A stretch of DNA of 64,000 nt, from the NCBI RefSeq assembly GCF_022458985.1, contig NC_061774.1, positions 15,896,197-15,960,196 on the forward strand, in the 5' to 3' direction. Position 1 is the stretch's first letter; every line of letters begins with the position of its first letter. The notes below the pieces were generated by a model. The model worked only from the letters and a program-made list of their open reading frames with translations, was not told where the DNA came from and made no database searches. Both the position numbers and the translations under genes were made by a program. This DNA comes from Mugil cephalus. Its lineage: Eukaryota; Chordata; Actinopteri; Mugiliformes; Mugilidae. Shown in pieces: positions 63,425 to 64,000 of this stretch.

Positions 63425-64000
63425 CAGTTACTACTGTATATTTGACTGACAAAAAGACACTGCAGATCTAATAGTCAATCACTGTTTTCCTCGGCGCTCT
63501 GACGCCTCCCCTATCAATTAGAGAGGCTGCGATCATGAAACGGTTTCTTACTTTCTGCTCGCATTAACCGATTAACCGCACTGGATATCAGGCTAGTCTT
63601 TTAATGCACCGAGGCCTGCTGCTTATTTCCCAGAAATACCTGCTAAAAGATGAACGTTTCTGGTCTACAGCGTGCACAGCAGCTGCTGTCACGAAGTCTG
63701 GGTGTTTGATTTGGTTTTCCCTTCGTGCCAGCCGACAAGCCCATCGTCTGTTGGCCACCGAGGAGTCGAGGCAGGCCGCGCGCAGGGACATGTGGGAGTA
63801 GAAATCCAACGCACCAGTCGGGCAAAAAGCTGAGTGGTTCCCGAGGATCACGTGGTCGACGAGGAAATTCGGAGCTGCAGAGATACATGCTGGATAACTG
63901 AGTATTTTCATATTTATTTGGATGATAAAACATGTAATTGTAAAATTTGAATGGTGCATTTGACCGTGGTACTTGTTTAAAACAAGTGGGATCATAAAGT
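63425..64000 (-). promoter_or_regulatory. cetn2: Centrin 5' leader and upstream region
   Basis: The minus-strand leader of centrin exon 1 lies just above 63424 and transcription probably begins near 63480-63560. Beyond that, frames on both strands (for example minus 63588-63995) have no recognisable domain. A CpG-rich patch at 63725-63860 could be a promoter of centrin or of a gene outside the window. Confidence 0.35.

Overview
The window is nuclear DNA from a ray-finned (teleost) fish. Genes are split by short GT-AG introns, proteins match vertebrate families at high identity, (CA)n and (AT)n microsatellites are common, and several introns carry Tc1-like and MITE relics typical of fish. No viral, bacterial, CRISPR or toxin system was seen. 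I recognise six protein-coding genes; five are spliced in the coding region, and every coding model I assembled stays in frame from ATG to stop.

Layout. 1-6.7 kb has no gene I can support. 6.7-10.4 kb, minus strand: a RhoG-type Rho GTPase (coding 9144-9719, one coding exon, noncoding first exon near 10.4 kb, long 3' UTR). 11.6-20.9 kb, minus strand: an FH2-domain formin of the FHDC1/INF1 type (11 coding exons, 12298-19485, 1085 aa, noncoding first exon near 20.7 kb). 20.9-39 kb is an 18-kb gene-free stretch holding a dead Tc1 transposon and a few motif clusters. 39.4-52.3 kb, plus strand: ogt, the single O-GlcNAc transferase (22 coding exons, 1048 aa). 53-58.1 kb, plus strand: gcna, a SprT-like metalloprotease for DNA-protein crosslink repair (12 coding exons, 588 aa). 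58.6-61.8 kb, plus strand: a three-coding-exon odorant-receptor-like class A GPCR (307 aa). 62.2-63.5 kb, minus strand: a centrin of the CETN2 type (174 aa).

The genes are independent eukaryotic loci, not an operon. ogt next to gcna matches the OGT-GCNA neighbourhood of human Xq13, so the block is an old vertebrate linkage. The most notable observations are: the outsized ogt intron 4, equivalent to the regulated detained intron of mammals, with an open frame running into exon 5 but no ATG; repeated acidic SUMO-interaction-like modules in gcna encoded by exon pairs of repeating phase; two different Tc1 relics in neighbouring gcna introns; a MITE 29 bases from an fhdc splice donor; and a cluster of homeodomain-type sites just upstream of the formin promoter. 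I did not find a wholly new system, and UTR ends, promoters and repeat borders are approximate.
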